Shown here piece by piece: positions 37,712-50,409 of a stretch of 64,000 nucleotides of DNA. Each line of letters begins with the position of its first letter. Position 1 is the stretch's first letter. The notes under the pieces are model-generated. The model made no database searches. It was not told where the DNA came from and worked only from the letters and a program-made list of their open reading frames with translations. The position numbers and the translations under genes were made by a program. This DNA comes from Vitis vinifera (Eukaryota; Streptophyta; Magnoliopsida; Vitales; Vitaceae), in the NCBI RefSeq assembly GCF_030704535.1, contig NC_081820.1, forward strand, positions 19,843,001 to 19,907,000. The letters are read 5' to 3'.

Positions 37712-40700
37712 GTGAACCCTTGTATGCTCCATTGGGAACGAAATTCTAAGGGAAGGTTGGAAAGAACTAATTCATCTGCTCAAGTGCTGAATATTGGAAC
37801 TGCTACAAATACAATGGAACCTCAAGGTGAAGATCAACTAAGTCAACATGGTCCAAATGAAGAAAATTTCCATTTGTATCGATCTATGAGGGACCATATG
37901 CATCCACCAAGAATGAGTGCACCATCATGCATTGTTCCTCCTAGTGAGCAAATGATCATCCGTCCTTACTTGGTGCCACTTCTTCCTCAATTCCATGGAA
38001 TGGAGAATGAGAATCCTTACACTCACATAAAGGATTTTGAAGAAGTATGTCATACTTTTCAAGAAGGGGCTGCATCAATTGATCTTATGAGGCTTAAATT
38101 GTTTCCTTTCACTCTCAAGGACAAGGCAAAAGTGTGGTTGAATTCTTTGAGACCACGAAGTATCCGCTCATGGCCTGAACTACAAGCTGAATTTTTGAAG
38201 AAATTTTTTCCAGCTCATCGTACCAGTGGACTGAAGAGACAAATTTCCAATTTTGTGGCCATGGAGAATGAAAAATTTTATGCTTGTTGGGAGAGATATA
38301 TGGAGGCTGTCAATGCTTGTCCTCATCATGGTTTTGACACTTGGATGTTGGTAAGCTATTTTTATGAAGGTATGTCATCGGCTATGAAACAATTGCTAGA
38401 AACCATGTGTGGAGGAGACTTTATGAGCAAAAGTCCTGATGAAGCTTTGGATTTTCTAAACTATGTGGCTGAAATATCTAGATCATGGGATGAACCTCAT
38501 GGAAAAGACTCCAGCAAAGTCAAGCCCCAAAACAATGCTAAAGGAGGAATGTACACTTTGAATGAGGATGTAGATGTGCAAGTGAAAATGGCAACCCTAT
38601 CAAGGAGATTAGAAGAACTTGAAGCAAGAGGAGCTAATGAAATCAAAGTGGTTAATGATGTTCCAATGCAAATTGCTCAATGCTCCATATGTCAATCAGG
38701 TGAACATCTAGTGAGCGAATGCCCCACCATACCAGCTGTTAGAGAAATGTTTATGGAGCAAGCTAATGTTGTTGGATTTGTTAAACACTCCAACAGTTCT
38801 CCATTTTCAAACACTTATAATCCGGGGTGGAGGAATCATCCAAATCTATCTTGGAAGAGTGGACAAGGACAATTTTCTTCTAACATGCAAACTTCTCAAC
38901 CTCAAGCTTCACCGGTAGAACAAGCTATAGTGAATTTGAGTAAAGTGATGGGTGACTTCATTGGAGATCAAAAGAGTATCAATACTCAATTAAATCAAAG
39001 GATGGATCATGTGGAGACATCTTTCAATCAGAAATTTGATAGCTTGCAAACCAATCTCACACAAAAATTTGATAATATGCAGCTTGCTATTTCCAAACTC
39101 ACAAGTATGCATACGGTGCAAGAGAAAGGAAAATTCCCTTCACAACCCCAACAAAATCCAAGGGGAGTTCATGAAATCGGAGAAAAAAATGAAAATTCGG
39201 CCAAGGTAGATGAAGTGAAGGCAATCATTACCTTAAGAGGTGGCAAACAAGTTGATCAACCTATGCCAAAACCAAAAGAAAATAAAGGAGGAGAACAAGA
39301 AGAAAATGTGAAAGAACAAGAAAAAGAGAAAGAGGTGAATGAAGATGATGGACCAAAGCAAGATGAGATTGTCAATGAAGAGGTTAAGAAGAAAGATAAG
39401 CTCTTATCTCCACCTTTTCCAAAAGCTCTTCAATCAAGGAAGGTGGTAAATAATGCAACTGAGATTTTTGAAGTTCTCAAGCAAGTCAAAGTTAACATAC
39501 CACTCCTAGACATGATCAAGCAAGTTCCTCCCTATGCCAAGTTCCTTAAAGATTTATGTACAATGAAGAGGGGGCTGAACATCAACAAGAAAGCTTTCTT
39601 AACTGAACAAGTTAGTGCAATCATCCAATGTAAGACTCCAATCAAATATAAAGATCCAGGGTGTCCTACCATTTCGGTGAATATTGGAGATACATATGTA
39701 GAGAAAGCTCTTCTTGACTTGGGTGCAAGTGTAAATCTTCTTCCCTATTCGGTGTACAAGCAATTGGGGCTAGGGGAACTCAAGCCTACTTCTATCACAT
39801 TATCTTTGGCTGATAGGTCAATTAAAATTCCAAGAGGAATGATTGAAGACGTATTGGTTCAAGTGGATAAGTTTTACTATCCGGTTGATTTTATTGTTCT
39901 TGATACGGAGCCAACAGCAAGAGAACCTAATCATGTTCCAATCATTCTTGGAAGACCTTTCTTAGCCACAGCAAATGCTTTAATAAATTGCCGGAATGGG
40001 GTAATGCAACTCACTTTTGGGAATATGACTCTTGAGCTGAATATTTTTCATCTATGCAAAAGACATCCAAATCAAGATGAGGATGAACAAGAAGAGGCTT
40101 GCTTGATTGATACTCTTATAGAAGAACATGTGGAAGGAATAAGAGAGGAAGAGATGGAGAAGGCTTATGAAGAATTTGAAGAAATTGAGCAAGAAGAAAA
40201 AATTGAGGGAGCTAATGAAATTGCCTCCATGAATCATCCTATGCAATGGAAAGCAAAAGAAAAGCCTTTACCTCTAACCAATGATGAAGAAGAAAAGAAG
40301 GAAGAATCACCTAAGCTTGATCTCAAGCCATTGCCAAGTGATTTAAAATATGCATACCTTGAGGAAGATAAGTTTCCGGTGGTGATCTCTTCAAAATTAT
40401 CATACCAACAAGAAACTAGCTTGTTGGAAGTTCTAAGAAAATGCAAGGAAGCTATTGGTTGGTCCATTTCTGATCTTAAGGGGATAAGTCCTTTGGTATG
40501 CACTCACCACATTTATTTGGAGGAAAATGCTAAGCCAATTCGTCAACCTCAAAGGCGATTGAATCCTCACATGCAAGAAGTTGTTCGAAATGAGGTACTT
40601 AAGCTGTTACAAGCTGGAATTATCTACTCTATTTCGGATAGCACTTGGGTGAGTCCTACTCAAGTTGTACCTAAAAAGTCGGGAGTAACCGTGGTACAAA

Positions 40701-43210
40701 ATGAAAAGGGAGAATCTATTCCCACAAGATTGACCACCGGATGGAGGGTGTGTATTGACTATCGAAAGCTGAATGCTGTCACAAGAAAGGATCATTTTCC
40801 TCTTCCATTCATGGACCAAGTATTGGAGAGGGTTTCTGGACATCCTTATTATTGTTTTCTTGATGGTTACTCTGGTTATTTTCAGATTGAGATTGCCTTG
40901 GAAGATCAAGAGAAGACAACATTTACTTGCCCTTTTGGTACCTATGCATATAGGAGAATGCCATTTGGTTTATGCAATGCTCCCGCAACTTTTCAAAGAT
41001 GCATGCTAAGTATCTTTAGTGACATGGTGGAGAGAATCATGGAAGTTTTCATGGACGACCTTACCATCTATGGTGAGGATTTTGGAGATTGTCTCTCAAA
41101 TTTGGAAAAAATACTTCAAAGGTGCATTGAGAAAAATTTAGTGCTGAATTGGGAGAAATGCCATTTTATGGTAGAAAAAGGCATTGTCTTAGGTCATGTT
41201 ATCTCAAGGAAAGGGATTGAAGTGGATAAAGCAAAGATTGAGATAATTGTGAATCTACCACCACCAACAAATGTTAAAGAAGTTAGACAATTCCTTGGTC
41301 ATGCAGGTTTTTATAGACGTTTCATCAAGGATTTCTCTAAGCTAGCAAGACCTATGTGTGCCTTACTTGCTAAGGATGCCAAATTCAAATGGGATCAAAA
41401 TTGTCAACATTGCTTTGAAGAGCTGAAGAGACTATTGACTACTGCACCTATAGTGAGAAGACCAAATTGGGACCTGCCTTTTGAAGTTATGTGTGATGCA
41501 AGTGATCAAGCAATGGGAGCAATTCTAGGGCAAAGAGATGAGGGGAAACCTTATGTTATCTACTATGCAAGTAAAACTCTTAATGAGGCACAAAAGAACT
41601 ACACCACCACTGAAAAAGAGTTGCTTGCGGTTGTCTTTGCATTAGACAAGTTTAGAGCATATCTTGTTGGAGCTCCTATAGTGATCTTCACCGACCATTC
41701 AGCTTTGAAATATTTAGTCAACAAGAAAGACTCTAAAGCAAGGCTAATTCGTTGGATCCTACTTCTTCAAGAATTCAATCTTGAAATAAAGGATAAGAAA
41801 GGTGTAGAGAATGTGGTAGCTGACCATCTATCCCGAATTTCTGTGGAACACATTCCGGAAAGCCCCCCCATCAATGAAGAATTTCCTGATGATGCTCTTT
41901 TGAAAGTAGACACCAATCCATGGTATGCTCATATTGCAAATTATCTAGTCACTAGAGAACTACCTAAGGAATGGACTATTCAAGAGAGAAGATTTTTCTT
42001 ATCCAAGGTGCATGCATACTATTGGGAAGAACCATTTTTGTACAAGTATTGTGCTGATCAACTCATTAGGAAGTGTGTACCAGAAGAAGAACAACAAGGA
42101 ATTCTTATGCAATGCCATGCTTATGCTTGTGGAGGCCATTTCTCCACTCAAAAGACAGCTTTGAAGGTTCTCCAATCAGGTTTTTATTGGCCTACTGTAT
42201 TTAAAGATGCACATGAAGTTTGTAAGTCTTGTGACAAGTGTCAAAGGCTTGGGAAATTGACAAAGCGACACATGATGCCACTTAATCCCATATTGGTAGT
42301 GGAATTATTTGATATATGGGGGATTGATTTCATGGGACCGTTTCCACTCTCTTTTGGATACTCCTATATCCTGGTAGGAGTTGACTATGTGTCAAAATGG
42401 GTAGAAGCAATAGCTTGTAAGCATAATGATCACAAAGTCGTTGTTAAATTTCTCAAGGAAAATATATTCACAAGGTTTGGGGTGCCAAAGGCCATTATTA
42501 GTGATGGGGGTACTCACTTTTGCAACAAGATATTCAACAACTTTCTCGCTAGATATGGAGTGAAACACAAAGTAGCCACACCTTACCATCCACAAACAAG
42601 CGGACAAGTGGAGTTAGCTAACCGTGAAATCAAGAGCATCCTGATGAAAGTGGTGAATGCAAACCGCAAGGATTGGGCATTAAGACTTCATGATGCACTT
42701 TGGGCTTACCGAACTGCCTACAAAACAATTCTTGGAATGTCACCGTATAGGTTGGTTTTTGGTAAGGCATGTCATCTACCAGTGGAAATGGAGTATAAAG
42801 CATGGTGGGCCATAAAGAAATTGAATTTTGATATGCAAAGAGCTGGGTTGAAGAGATTCCTAGATTTGAATGAGTTAGAGGAGATGAGGAACGAAGCCTA
42901 CATGAATTCAAAAATTTCTAAGGACAAACTCAAGAGATGGCATGATCAAATTGTCCTTAGGAAGGAGTTTCAAGAGGGACAAAAGGTGCTCCTATATGAT
43001 TCAAAATTGCACATCTTTCCGGGAAAGCTTAAATCTCGATGGAATGGCCCATACTTGGTTCATAAAGCGTATTCGAATGGAGTAGTCGAAATTACTAATC
43101 CAAAGAATGGATGTATCTTCAAAGTTAATGGACATCGGCTTAAACCATATATGGAACCTATGGTGCAAGAGAAGGAGGAGCTGTACCTTCTTGATCCTTC
43201 CATAAATTGA
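37712..43210 (+). CDS. gag-pol polyprotein of the Athila-like element
   Basis: A single 1832-residue frame inside the element. Domains in order: gag capsid-like region (about residues 100-280, rich in [15 protein letters not shown]-type motifs), a zinc-knuckle-like [15 protein letters not shown] near 325, aspartic protease with DLGAS near 670, reverse transcriptase with FMDDL near 1115, RNase H near 1270-1390, and integrase with an H2C2 zinc finger near 1470-1510 followed by its core. Protease-RT-RNaseH-integrase order defines Ty3/gypsy. The polyprotein is normally cut by its own protease. Upstream, 37,497-37,711 is a leader with the primer-binding site. The frame looks whole. Confidence 0.93.
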   Translation: MNPCMLHWERNSKGRLERTNSSAQVLNIGTATNTMEPQGEDQLSQHGPNEENFHLYRSMRDHMHPPRMSAPSCIVPPSEQMIIRPYLVPLLPQFHGMENENPYTHIKDFEEVCHTFQEGAASIDLMRLKLFPFTLKDKAKVWLNSLRPRSIRSWPELQAEFLKKFFPAHRTSGLKRQISNFVAMENEKFYACWERYMEAVNACPHHGFDTWMLVSYFYEGMSSAMKQLLETMCGGDFMSKSPDEALDFLNYVAEISRSWDEPHGKDSSKVKPQNNAKGGMYTLNEDVDVQVKMATLSRRLEELEARGANEIKVVNDVPMQIAQCSICQSGEHLVSECPTIPAVREMFMEQANVVGFVKHSNSSPFSNTYNPGWRNHPNLSWKSGQGQFSSNMQTSQPQASPVEQAIVNLSKVMGDFIGDQKSINTQLNQRMDHVETSFNQKFDSLQTNLTQKFDNMQLAISKLTSMHTVQEKGKFPSQPQQNPRGVHEIGEKNENSAKVDEVKAIITLRGGKQVDQPMPKPKENKGGEQEENVKEQEKEKEVNEDDGPKQDEIVNEEVKKKDKLLSPPFPKALQSRKVVNNATEIFEVLKQVKVNIPLLDMIKQVPPYAKFLKDLCTMKRGLNINKKAFLTEQVSAIIQCKTPIKYKDPGCPTISVNIGDTYVEKALLDLGASVNLLPYSVYKQLGLGELKPTSITLSLADRSIKIPRGMIEDVLVQVDKFYYPVDFIVLDTEPTAREPNHVPIILGRPFLATANALINCRNGVMQLTFGNMTLELNIFHLCKRHPNQDEDEQEEACLIDTLIEEHVEGIREEEMEKAYEEFEEIEQEEKIEGANEIASMNHPMQWKAKEKPLPLTNDEEEKKEESPKLDLKPLPSDLKYAYLEEDKFPVVISSKLSYQQETSLLEVLRKCKEAIGWSISDLKGISPLVCTHHIYLEENAKPIRQPQRRLNPHMQEVVRNEVLKLLQAGIIYSISDSTWVSPTQVVPKKSGVTVVQNEKGESIPTRLTTGWRVCIDYRKLNAVTRKDHFPLPFMDQVLERVSGHPYYCFLDGYSGYFQIEIALEDQEKTTFTCPFGTYAYRRMPFGLCNAPATFQRCMLSIFSDMVERIMEVFMDDLTIYGEDFGDCLSNLEKILQRCIEKNLVLNWEKCHFMVEKGIVLGHVISRKGIEVDKAKIEIIVNLPPPTNVKEVRQFLGHAGFYRRFIKDFSKLARPMCALLAKDAKFKWDQNCQHCFEELKRLLTTAPIVRRPNWDLPFEVMCDASDQAMGAILGQRDEGKPYVIYYASKTLNEAQKNYTTTEKELLAVVFALDKFRAYLVGAPIVIFTDHSALKYLVNKKDSKARLIRWILLLQEFNLEIKDKKGVENVVADHLSRISVEHIPESPPINEEFPDDALLKVDTNPWYAHIANYLVTRELPKEWTIQERRFFLSKVHAYYWEEPFLYKYCADQLIRKCVPEEEQQGILMQCHAYACGGHFSTQKTALKVLQSGFYWPTVFKDAHEVCKSCDKCQRLGKLTKRHMMPLNPILVVELFDIWGIDFMGPFPLSFGYSYILVGVDYVSKWVEAIACKHNDHKVVVKFLKENIFTRFGVPKAIISDGGTHFCNKIFNNFLARYGVKHKVATPYHPQTSGQVELANREIKSILMKVVNANRKDWALRLHDALWAYRTAYKTILGMSPYRLVFGKACHLPVEMEYKAWWAIKKLNFDMQRAGLKRFLDLNELEEMRNEAYMNSKISKDKLKRWHDQIVLRKEFQEGQKVLLYDSKLHIFPGKLKSRWNGPYLVHKAYSNGVVEITNPKNGCIFKVNGHRLKPYMEPMVQEKEELYLLDPSIN

Positions 43211-43435
43211 GCATTCCAGGTTTGGTGGGCTTAGTCTTCTAAAAGACTAACTAGCCCAATGATCTTGCAATTCTTTTTCTTTGATTTTTTTGTTTTGTTT
43301 TGCTTGTATGTTGCTAGATTTTTTTTAGTCATTATGAATTATCCCTTTTCAATCATATCAGTTGTGTTTTGAAGGATTTTCCGGATGGATGGAATGCATG
43401 AGGCAAAGGGAGAAGGAGTTTTAATAGCCCAACAC
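43211..43435. other. spacer after pol in the Athila-like element
   Basis: T-rich non-coding DNA between pol and the repeat-rich block. Confidence 0.4.
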
Positions 43436-43945
43436 CAGTGTGCATGATCATGCAAAAACAAAGGAGTCTTCATGCAAAAACAGGGGAGTCTTCATGCCAA
43501 AAACAAGGGAGTCTTCATGCAAAAACAAGGGAATCTTCATGCCAAAAACAGGGGAGTCTTCATGCCAAAACAGGGGACTTCTCATAGCTTTGGAAATGTG
43601 CAAAACGAGTCTCTGTCCCAGTTCGCATTATCATGCGAAATTCTCGCATGACTGTGCGAAAATGATAAGGGAAGTGCAAAATTTTTTAACCCTCTGGACT
43701 ATTTCGCATAACTATGCGAACATTTCGCATGACTATGCGAAATCCAGCTTAAGCACTGAGGTAAAATTAACCCTCTGGACCACTTCGCACACTTATGCGA
43801 AAATTTCGCATGGTTGTGCCAAAATTTTCTTTAAAAGGAAAAAGACAAAATTGCCCCCAATATAATCCCTGTTTTATTTTGCACGGTTAACTGAAAGTGA
43901 GCCTCATGCGAAAACTCTTCGTCTTTGTTAGTCATGCGAAACTGA
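43436..43945 (+). repeat. short tandem units and paired ATGCGAA motifs
   Basis: 43,443-43,575 holds five or six imperfect tandem units of about 23-28 bp built on GGGAGTCTTCATGC and AAAAACA. From 43,622 to 43,940 at least eight TTCGCAT/ATGCGAA motifs occur, many as head-to-head pairs (about 43,622-43,664, 43,702-43,742 and 43,784-43,822). The same motif pairs lie in both LTRs. Confidence 0.85.
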
Positions 43946-44101
43946 GGAGGAATACCATCGGTCCTTTTTCCATTTCACCCACTCTCTCTCACACATATCT
44001 TCCTTGCCCTAAACCACGTTGAAACATCAGGAATCTGAATACTTTCAGTTCTTGATTTTCGGAGATTTACTCGAACACTCCCGCGATTTCAAGCATTTCA
44101 G

Positions 44102-45787
44102 ATGGGAAATCAAAAACTAAAATCATCAGACATTGAGAAAGAATTTGTGGTGATGAATGACGGAAATGGCGAAGACACTGACCCCGAATCACCTCCGGGA
44201 TTTTCCCTCTCTGAACCTCCCATTTCTGGACATCGAAACCAGAGGAATGTCGCAAGATCTTCAATAGATAAAGGAAAATCAAAGATGGTTGCTACTCCTG
44301 GAAAATTACCGGTGAAGAGAACACGAAGCGTCAGAGCTCGAACTCTTTCAAATTTTCCGGCATCCCCTGCTACTCCTTCAGAGCAACATGTTGTAGTTCA
44401 ATCCACCGTTGCTAAAGCCCCTGCTCCTACTCCGGTTACAAAATCTGCACCTCCACCAAGCCGACCACCTCAGTTTCAATTCACGAAAGCACCGAAGAAG
44501 AAATTAGCTACTGGTGCAAGGGAGGACTGCTCAGGTAGAAAATTTCATGAAGAATGGTACTATGATTTCAAGGCTTTTGCTGCATCATCTATTACTAAAT
44601 TCTCCACGGAGCTTTGTTGTCGATATTTTTTGGAGCCATTCATGGTGCCTAGACCATTCTTCTATCCTCGCATAATTCGGGAATTTTATCGCACCATGAC
44701 TAGCAGAGGAGTCTACCCACCTTCAGTGATTTATTTCGAAATTGATGGGAAACAAGGTATGCTAAATTCTGAAATGGTAGCAAGAGCTTTGGATATTCCT
44801 TTCACACCTCCAAATCCAGCTGAGTTTCAACCTATTACTTGAATTGAGGCTGCTGAGATGGTGCGGATTGTCTCTCAAAATCAATCCATCAACACACATG
44901 CAGTGCCGAGGAGAGAAATAGACTCAAAATTTTGGTTCTTAGATCATGTCCTACGCTCCAATGTCTATTCTTGCCAACATGCAATGCAAAGGCGGGAACA
45001 AATCCTAGAGGCATTATTCAGAATTATCAGTGGACAATGGTGGACACCTGCTGATTTATTCATGGCTGCCCTGTTCTACTTTGAAGATAAGGTACATCTA
45101 AAGCAATTGCAAAGAGCCAAGAAATATCCACTATTCTTCCCGCGCATGTTGGGCACCATATTGGAGTACTATGGCTTCCCTACTGAACCTGATAAAGAAA
45201 AGAAACATCATTGTAGGGAAGTCTATACTGTTTCCAGATGGCAAGGTAGTGTGACCAAAACCGAGTCCACTCTCACAAGCGCCTCATTGACTACTGATAA
45301 TGAACATCATTATGTACCTCCTCCGAATTTGATCCTTGAAGATTTTGGTGATGGAGAAGATACACCCCCAAGACCACCAGCTGCCACCACACCAGGAGCT
45401 ACTTCTACTCCCCAAAATCCGGATACAGCTGCACATATTTTGGCTAGCCTTTCCTCTACCCCAAACATAGGCCCATCAACTTCTGATGGCTATGTCCATA
45501 TATCAACTGAAGCATTCAATCAACTTTTAGCTCGCTTGGATATGATTCAAGAAAATCAAGCAAACATCCAGCTCACTCAGCGGCAACTTGTCCAAAGAGT
45601 TAATGAACTTACCATGGCTGTCCAGCAATGGAATTCTTCTTCTGAGAAGCCAGCTAGTGTTCATGATGCTCATCCTCTGTCCATCCCACCTACACAACAG
45701 ACAAATTCTACAACAAGGGAGTCTACAGTGCCCACCACCATTTTGACACCTTCAGAGATCATCCCCTCCCATCCATCTCATGCTTGA
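44102..45787 (+). other. extra open region of the Athila-like element
   Basis: Coding-like region after pol, in the position where Athila elements carry an additional ORF. The first part is basic and Ser/Pro-rich. It is followed by a globular region of the plant-transposon-protein type (near KFHEEWYYDFKAFA and DLFMAALFYFEDK). The C-terminal part has a predicted coiled stretch (about 45.5-45.62 kb, Gln-rich) and a Thr/Pro-rich tail. I see no convincing signal peptide or transmembrane segment, so I do not call it an envelope protein. Confidence 0.65.
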
Positions 45788-47230
45788 GGATAGGGAGTGC
45801 CCTCACTTTTCTCCTTGACTTCATTTTTTTTAGTGTTCATTTTTTTTTTATTTTTCTCCGTTCCTAGCACACTTATACTTCTATATTGTTTTGTCACAGT
45901 TATAGAAGCTGGAAAACAATGCTTTGCAGGTACTTTTCCCTTCCTTACTTTACATTTTTTTGGTAAACATTGAGGACAATGTTTAGTTTGGTTGGGGGGA
46001 GGATAGGAAAGGAAGGACTTTTGGTTTTTTGTTGATTTAGAATTGGTTGTTAGATTTTTTTTTTTTCTTTTCTTTTCGTTTGCTTGTGTATTAACTACTT
46101 TTTTTTTTATTGGTAATTTTTTTTTGAGAAGAACATAGCACTTATGATTGATAAATAAGCATACCTAGCTTGAAAGAAGTTGATTTGGAATATCAGCTCA
46201 TTTGCTTGATCTTAGAAAACTTGTTATGTTGATTGAGTTTGATTTGACTTTGAAGTTTTCATCTTCCCAAGTTTTTTTTTCTAATTGAGTCTTGACACAC
46301 ACTGTGCACTGTAGACCCCTGATATAAGATGAAAGACTAATCTAACCCTAAGACTTGGACCCAATTGTCTTAGCAAGTTGAATCACTTTTAAATTGAGTT
46401 AAGACACCTTAAGAAGAGGCCAATGTGCCCAATTCATAAAAAAAAAATTAAAAAAAAAATAAAAACTTGATTGAATAAAAAGGTTGAGTTATGCTTTCCT
46501 TGAAACCTGAGCAAGGTCCGAGGGGTATATGGCCCAAAGGTCTTTAAAACCTGGTGCCCTAAGCCATTATGGTTGGGAGCCACCGACCTCAATGCTCGCT
46601 ACATGGGTGAATAGGTGGAGTATGAGCTCGATTGTAGGTGCTAAGGTATTGGATCCTAAATTGTGGAGTCCGGGGTGAAGTCTGAGGAGTTAGTGGCTGA
46701 ATTAGTCCTATAAACTTGGTGCCCTATGCCTTATGGTTGGGAGTCATCGATGAATCCCCGCTACATGGACCGTATGCTTGGAGATACCTTTAGCATTGCA
46801 TTCCTACAATTAGATCTTTCAAAAAAAAAAAAAAAAAAGATAGGTGCGTTCTTGACCTATGAAAGAGTGGTTTTTGTTGCTTAAGATAAATTAGGCATGG
46901 TTAGGGGGAGGAATAGTTTTGAATAATATATTAGGGGGCTAGTTTAATTTCACTCAAGACTTGTTTGGAAATATCATTTTGGGGAGTTGAAAATGGATAT
47001 ATCTTTGACACTTTGATTTGCATGATGTCTTTTCTATTAGAGATAGTAAATGAGCTTGAGATTTTGGTGACACCTATGGATGGTGAGGTGTGTTTCATTT
47101 ATGAGCATTTGTGCTATGGGATTTTCAAACACATTTTCCAAATGAGTTTAGGATTTTCTTTTTGAGTAATTTTCTCTTTCTTTTTGTTATACCATTGCTA
47201 AGGGACTAGCAATGTGTTGGTTGGGGGGAA
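45788..47230. other. 3' untranslated part of the Athila-like element
   Basis: Non-coding. It holds a second polypurine-like string GGTTGGGGGGAGG near 45,990. It also holds two diverged copies of a roughly 60-bp segment (about 46,545-46,605 and 46,715-46,770; shared CTTATGGTTGGGAG and CGCTACATGG). Confidence 0.6.
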
Positions 47231-48780
47231 TGATTACTACTCAAAAACCACATATTTTAGATACTAACTTTCATGAGTTTCACACCTTTTGAGTAGTAAT
47301 TATGCCTAATATGCCCAAGTAATACATTACTACCCTTGCAAGAGATTCTAATGGTTCTTTGTTGAGTTTTGGAGATATTTTAAGGTGATTTTTGAAGCAT
47401 GGAGTGACAAATGGAAAATGGAATGGAGGAGGATACATAATGTGGATGAAGAGGAAGAGGAAATGCACTTGGACCAAGCTTTGGAGCTTAATTGAAGGTG
47501 GTGGAGATGGATTAAACATGAACAAATGAGATAATTTGCAAAAAGGAACCGGAATAGCATGATTTTCGATTTCGCATGACCATGCGAAATTTTCGCACAG
47601 TCATGCGAAATGAAACAGAGAGAGTATGGCTGCAGCATATGAGGAAATTGTGAAGAAGTGATTTCGCATGACCATGCGAAATTTTCGCACAGTCATGCGA
47701 AACGCTCCAGAAGAACGAAATTCCAGCTGATTGATTCTTCATTTCGCACCATCATGCGAGATCACTAGGGGCTCGTGCGAAAGTGCATTCTCTCCAGATT
47801 CCTTGATGAAGAAGCATCCGGAAGACCTCTAAAATGTTGCCAAGTGTCCTTTTTACCTTGGCCTATAAATAGAAACGGGATTTTCTCATTTAAGGACTTT
47901 TGATTCATTTTCTAATTGTAATAACTTTTCATACTTCTTCTCTCTATATACAATTCTCCACTTTCTTTCAGTTTCTTTTATTTTCTCGGTAGCCACATGT
48001 CTTGTGAGATCAAATCTCCAAGCATGAGTAGCTAAATCTCGTTTTTCTTGGAGGAGGGAGGATCTAGAGGCAAGATCTATGGTGAATTAGAGAATTGAGC
48101 TTGAATTGCTAAGGTAATTTGATCCAATTGATTGATTAATTGAAATTTGGGGATTTTTCTCTTCAAATTGTCTTGGATGATTACTACAATGCAAACTAGG
48201 TAGATTCATCAAATTCTTAATGCTAGATTTGATGAGATTGAATAGTTGCATTGTGTGAATCATTGGAAGATAATTTAAGATGAATTGAATATATGATTCA
48301 AATTGATCTCTTAGATTAGATTACCTAATTTGAAGAGAAATTAGATCTAGATCTAAAGCTAAATCAAAAATCGGTTTAGATGAAAATTTAGGTTTTCAAT
48401 CTAACTTGATGAAAATTAGATCTTAACACCCATTCACCATGGAAATTGCTCTCTAGAAAATCCTAACTCCGAGAATCTCACCTCTTATAAATTTTCTTCT
48501 CTTTTAAACTTCATTTTCAATTCAATTTGAATACATTGTTAATTTGGAAGTTTATCATGCAATTTCAAGTTGATTTCACTTTTTCACAATCATTTCTTAT
48601 CATCTCATTCAAGCCTTAATCACCAAGAATAATCCATCCTTGTGGACGATACCTAAAAACCACTATGCTACAGTAGTTTGTACTAAAGCCAATTTTTGAT
48701 CGGGTACAAATTGCTATAGAAGAGTGAATTAGGTTATAAATTTTGTTTTGATCCAACAAACGACAAAATCTGAGCGATCA
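47231..48780 (+). repeat. 3' LTR of the Athila-like element
   Basis: 1550 bp, almost identical to the 5' LTR. It is preceded by the polypurine tract and followed by the target-site duplication TGTAT, which lies 10 bp before the Ulp1 exon-5 acceptor. Confidence 0.97.
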
Positions 48781-50409
48781 TGTATGCAATTTTAGGTTAA
48801 GAGTTTGAATGAGGAACATGGTATGCATGACACTAGATTCAGAAAATCTAGTACAAAAGAAAATGATAACAATATGGGCTTTGATTTCCAGACTGGAATT
48901 TTTGAGGATGTTACAGATGATGAAGTGGAGAGGAATGACATTCCCATGGATGTGAACATTGATATGGAAGCTTCTAGAAACCTTCAGCTTGCAGAAAAAC
49001 ACATGACTAAAGAGTTGAAAGATGACTACTCTATTGATGATCCAGTTATTGATATTGCCAAGTTGTTTGGTATCCCAACTATGTCGGGCGAGTTTTCAGT
49101 ATATGTCATACCTCACCATCTATCTCCTGCCATTTTTAAGCGAAGGCGTGAGATTAAAAAGTCTCGTATCTTGCAGCACCCTTTTACAGATCCCACCAAG
49201 AGAAAGAAACTAAGAAAAGAGATTGAGAAACCATTAACTTCATTTGATCCTTTGCGTCCAATCTCTGAAGAAGCATTAGAGTCCTTTCAAAAGTGGATGA
49301 GTGATGACCAAGGGTAAGTTGTATACATCCATACTTGTAAATTTGTGTTCTTCACAAGTTATAAAATTACTAATGTTTTTTTTTTTTTTTTTTTTATGTC
49401 AAAGGTCCACAATTGACATTGACTACATGCATATAGATAAAAAATGGTTTCAATCACTGTCTAATCATGGTTCATGGCTTGCTGACACGGTTTGTAAATG
49501 ATGCATTTTGTTTTTATTTTTATTTATTATTATGTTCAGCTTACAACCAAATAATATAACTAATTTACTTTATTGTAATTGTTAGCACATTGATGTTGCC
49601 TTCTTCTTTTTTCGGAAGCGGCGAATAGAAAATCTTCATCTTTTTTCCCAAAAGTTTACCACAGTGGATACTATGTTTTGGGTATGTGTAGTTTGAATTT
49701 TAGTTATCATTTTTAATTTTTTTGTAATAATGAATCTTATGATTTTGGTTATTTATTTATGTATATTAACTTTATTCTATGTAGCAAAATGCTCAAGCAA
49801 GATGGATTAAGCATGGCAAGAAGTGGAACCAATTCAAATTACCAGAGAATGACATCCTTATTGATTATGCCAATGGTTTGCAGCCTCTTTATTCTGTCAA
49901 ATGGCCTGATGTTGACATTGTGTATGTCCCTATCAATGTTCAGGCTAGTCACTGGGTATTAGGAGTTGTCCACCTTCATCGAAGGATTATATACGTATAT
50001 GACTCATTGATGGGCATCAATAATAATGCAAGATTGCAAGTTGCCATTAAACCATTAGCCAAATTGTTGCCGCATATATTGAATGCAATAGCATATTATG
50101 GTTTTCATGGTGACACAAAAGTTAACTACCAGGAATGGGAAATTGAACGGCTGCAAGATATTCCTCAACAGGAAAATGAGTAAGTGATCTTAAATTTACT
50201 TTCATAACTTATACACTTAATCTTTAATAATAGCCCTAACATTGATTATCTGTGTACCATGCAGTGGTGATTGTGGCATGTTTGTTATCAAATATGCTGA
50301 ATACTTAATGCACAACCATCCATTGAAGTCATTAACAAGTGCACGAATGGACTGGTTTCGGGAAAAGATGGCAGCAGAGTTATTTTATATGAAATACTTG
50401 CCTATGTAA

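Larger units (their letters stand above)
35945..48780 (+). mobile_element. Athila-like Ty3/gypsy retrotransposon, looks whole, very young
   Basis: Full-length element with the 5-bp target-site duplication TGTAT (35,940-35,944 and 48,781-48,785). The LTRs are 1552 and 1550 bp and differ by eye at only four sites plus a 2-bp indel (about 0.3 %), suggesting roughly 0.1-0.2 million years. The primer-binding site TGGCGCCGTTGCCGGGG (about 37,501) fits Asp-tRNA, and the polypurine tract GGTTGGGGGGAA abuts the 3' LTR. One long gag-pol frame is followed by an extra region (about 44.1-45.8 kb), an arrangement typical of Athila. Gag-pol is open; the extra region may have about one break. The element is nested in a MULE intron. 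Confidence 0.95.
33402..50409 (+). pseudogene. MULE-borne Ulp1-like (C48) cysteine protease gene with DUF1985-like region
   Basis: Nine exons can be placed: 33402-33548, 34170-35079, 35175-35414, 35734-35853, 48796-49313, 49405-49489, 49586-49681, 49785-50179 and 50265-50409. Exon 2 resembles the DUF1985-type N-terminal domain of plant transposon Ulp1 proteins (FALITGLSFG; later VEAYSLVGFPYAFQVWAYEAIP). The C-terminal exons form the Ulp1 peptidase core with His in ASHWVLG, Asp in VYDSL, Gln in IPQQ and Cys in GDCGMF. Ulp1 enzymes cleave SUMO from proteins; the role in a transposon is unknown. Exon 2 changes frame about three times, near 34.57, 34.65 and 34.87 kb, all in or beside A-rich runs. 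The intron between exons 4 and 5 holds the Athila-like element; without it that intron would be about 106 bp. The catalytic part is undamaged. Confidence 0.8.

Noticed and set aside
44102-45787. Envelope gene in the Athila-like element
   Set aside because: No signal peptide or transmembrane segment was seen, so I describe it only as an extra region.
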